Assembly: GCA_002256535.1 (NCBI GenBank)
Contig: NMUJ01000019.1
Coordinates: 1-16,800, forward strand
DNA length: 16,800 nucleotides
Source: Caldifarciminota bacterium 4484_18
GTDB lineage: Bacteria > Hydrothermota > UBA3073 > NMUJ01
Direction of reading: 5' to 3'
Of this stretch, positions 15,359-16,800 are shown piece by piece (position 1 is the stretch's first letter; every line of letters begins with the position of its first letter). The translations under genes and the position numbers were made by a program. The notes beneath the pieces are model-generated. The model searched no databases, had not been told where the DNA came from, and worked only from the letters and a program-made list of their open reading frames with translations.

Positions 15359-16000
15359 TGCCAAAGGTACATCTGGGTACATCTTGAAATAAATGCATCT
15401 TTTTACAGGTTTCCGTTTCCTAACATGTTGAAGGCATGGGTGAAGAAGACACCTGAGGGGTTCATATTTGCGGTAAAAGCTAACCGCAGGATAACACATG
15501 AGCAACCCATAGCACGTGAGGATCTATTACGTGCATTTTACGATCGTATAGCGTTGTTGGGTGACCGTAAAGGCCCGATATTGTTTCAGTTACCGCCATC
15601 ACTTAAGAAAGATATTGGGTTGCTGGAGGAGTTTCTGGGTAAGCTTGATCCAGATGAGGAAAATGTGGTCGAGTTTCGTCACCCAACGTGGTTCGATAAA
15701 GATACATATAAAGTGTTGAGTGATTATAAAGTTAGGTACTGTATAGTGTCGGCACCTGGGATACCGATGGATGTGGAGGTAACTGCTGAGTTTGCGTATA
15801 TAAGGTGGCACGGTACTGTTAACTGGTACGCATCAGAATACTCAGTGGCTGAGCTGAGGTATTGGGTGGATATCATCAAAGATATAGCTAAAGAATACAA
15901 GGTTTATGGGTATTTCAACAACGATTTCTATGGATATGCGGTTAAAAACTGTATGGAGCTCAAGGAGCTGTTGCGTGAGGCTGGTATCGACGTATCTTAA
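15358..16000 (+). pseudogene. DUF72 protein (YecE family) with an out-of-frame N-terminal deletion
   Basis: The true start is almost certainly ATG 15358 (TGATG overlap with pyrR), giving MPKVHLGTS, the family's opening 'v.vGTSGWsY', but a TGA follows at once (15385-15387). The family continues in the next frame from 15383: LEINASFYRFP, then KTPEGFIFAVKANRRITH, PILFQLPPSLKK, VEFRHPTWF, AYIRWHG and YGYFNNDFYGYAVKN, all standard DUF72 landmarks, to the stop at 15998-16000. About 32 residues between 'GTS' and 'EIN', including the usual GWSY..W and FYP, are absent. The open frame could be translated from ATG 15425, but that product would lack the first beta-alpha unit of the barrel. DUF72 proteins form a TIM-barrel-like fold of unknown biochemical function. 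The rest shows no decay. Confidence 0.85.
15366..15385. repeat. Direct tandem repeat of 10 bp at the DUF72 break
   Basis: GGTACATCTG (15366-15375) is followed directly by GGTACATCTT (15376-15385), 9 of 10 bases identical. The second copy ends exactly where the DUF72 reading frame is lost. The repeat codes for the conserved VHLGTS start of the protein, so it may be partly fortuitous. It is also the kind of short repeat that can promote slippage, deletion or misassembly. Confidence 0.7.
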
Positions 16001-16003
16001 AGT

Positions 16004-16800
16004 ATGGCAAGAATACTGGTGACAAGTGCGTTACCTTATGCGAATGGGAGGTTGCATTTCGGGCATCTTGCGGGTGCGTATCTGCCGGCTGATATTTACA
16101 CGAGGTTCAAGAAGCTACAGGGTGAGGATGTTATCCATATATGTGGGACGGACGAACATGGTGCCCCGATCACGTTTGCAGCCAAGAAGGAGGGGGTATC
16201 ACCCAAGCAGTTGGTGGATAAATACTATCGTATAATCTGTGATAGCTTTGAGCGGTTTGGGGTAAGGTTTGATAACTTCTCGCGTACATCGTTACCGCTA
16301 CATCATAGGGTGTCGAGGGAATTCTTTCTGAACCTATATCAAAAAGGTTATATCTTCGATAAGGAGACCGACCAGTACTATTGTAAAACTGACAAATTGT
16401 TCCTACCCGATCGTTATATAGAGGGTACATGCCCGTACTGTGGGTACGAAGCGGCACGTGGTGACCAATGTGAGGAGTGTGGTAGATGGTTAGAACCTGC
16501 GATGCTATTAAACCCACACTGTACGTTATGTGGTGGTACACCAGTGAAACGCAAGACAAAACATTGGTACTTTGATCTACCGAAGTTCGAACATAAGTTG
16601 GTGGAATGGCTTCAAAGCAAGGAGGATTGGAAGCCCAACGTGCGTGAGTTCGCACTTGGTTGGATACGTGAGGGGCTCATACCGCGGCCGATAACGAGGG
16701 ACTTGGATTGGGGTGTGACGGTGCCATTGGATGAAGCCAAAGGCAAGGTACTGTATGTGTGGTTTGATGCCCCCATAGGTTATGTATCAAGTACTATGGA
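16004..16800 (+). CDS. metG: Methionyl-tRNA synthetase, N-terminal part (runs off the window)
   Basis: Open from ATG 16004 to the last base, 265 codons without a stop. Charges tRNA-Met in the cytoplasm. The class I opening is clear: LVTSALPYANGRLHFGHLAG (residues 5-24) holds the HIGH-type motif as H18-F-G-H21, and VIHICGTDEHGAPI follows at 43-56. The connective-peptide zinc knuckle has C143-x2-C146 and C156-x2-C159 (CPYCG, GDQCEECG), and a further CxxC lies at 173-176 (NPHCTLCGGTPV), as in MetRS with a two-knuckle insert. KHWYFDLPKF and the later YVWFDAPIGYVSST are the usual core strands. The KMSKS loop and anticodon-binding domain would lie beyond the window. The gene begins 3 bases after the DUF72 stop with no strong ribosome site. 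No frame break is visible in the portion seen. Confidence 0.95.
   Translation, partial: MARILVTSALPYANGRLHFGHLAGAYLPADIYTRFKKLQGEDVIHICGTDEHGAPITFAAKKEGVSPKQLVDKYYRIICDSFERFGVRFDNFSRTSLPLHHRVSREFFLNLYQKGYIFDKETDQYYCKTDKLFLPDRYIEGTCPYCGYEAARGDQCEECGRWLEPAMLLNPHCTLCGGTPVKRKTKHWYFDLPKFEHKLVEWLQSKEDWKPNVREFALGWIREGLIPRPITRDLDWGVTVPLDEAKGKVLYVWFDAPIGYVSSTM

Noticed and set aside
15358..15425. TGA recoded as glycine or tryptophan, since the DUF72 stop falls where the family has Gly (GTS-G-W)
   Set aside because: Reading through the TGA in frame gives no GWSY-like sequence, the conserved EINASFYR block lies in a different frame, and other genes here end on TGA at sensible positions (for example 5386, 10738, 14828).
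16026..16235. Small + strand open frame near the start of metG
   Set aside because: It lies in another frame wholly inside methionyl-tRNA synthetase, whose conserved motifs run unbroken from 16004 to the window end.

Overview
The window looks like chromosomal DNA from an uncultured Gram-negative bacterium. A TonB C-terminus, a TonB-dependent receptor, a lipoprotein and a MetRS of the CxxC-knuckle type all point to a two-membrane bacterium. The mix of Roadblock/LC7 and DUF4388 proteins, a tungsten/molybdenum-type aldehyde:ferredoxin oxidoreductase, an SDR-type threonine dehydrogenase and a DUF4175-like protein would fit an anaerobic lineage such as candidate phylum WOR-3/Stahlbacteria or a relative in the FCB group. 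That placement is inference from gene content, not a phylogeny. Genes are tightly packed, almost all on the + strand, and many stop/start codons overlap. No rRNA, tRNA, CRISPR, IS element or gene-free stretch over 300 bases was seen.

Layout. 2-103: the last 33 codons of a TonB-like protein. 158-3545: a signalling-type cluster holding a Roadblock-like protein with a helical C-terminal domain, a broken LivK-like binding lipoprotein, a membrane sensor ending in a HAMP domain, a DUF4388-Roadblock protein and, convergent on the minus strand, a single-domain Roadblock protein. 3632-6911: aldehyde ferredoxin oxidoreductase, an overlapping class II aldolase, then SDR-type L-threonine 3-dehydrogenase. 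6920-7612: a YugP-type membrane zinc peptidase. 7692-10738: a large DUF4175-like membrane/coiled-coil protein split by a frame break. 10738-12326: a TonB-dependent receptor, also broken. 12323-13231: a UbiA-type prenyltransferase. 13299-16000: an S41 C-terminal processing protease, PyrR and a broken DUF72 protein, each start touching or overlapping the previous stop. 16004 to the window end: the first 265 codons of methionyl-tRNA synthetase.

How the genes may work together. The first cluster has the parts of a ligand-sensing relay (binding protein, HAMP sensor, Roadblock proteins that commonly partner small Ras-like GTPases), but no GTPase, kinase or methyl-accepting domain is encoded here. 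The AOR-aldolase pair may form and oxidise an aldehyde, passing electrons to ferredoxin. The rest is envelope and housekeeping function.

The most striking feature is that four genes (LivK-like, DUF4175-like, TonB receptor, DUF72) carry five reading-frame breaks. At four of them, conserved family sequence on the two sides is joined with a segment missing. The flanking sequence shows no other decay. This is either a set of recent deletions or an assembly/consensus artefact, and it is the main thing to resolve.
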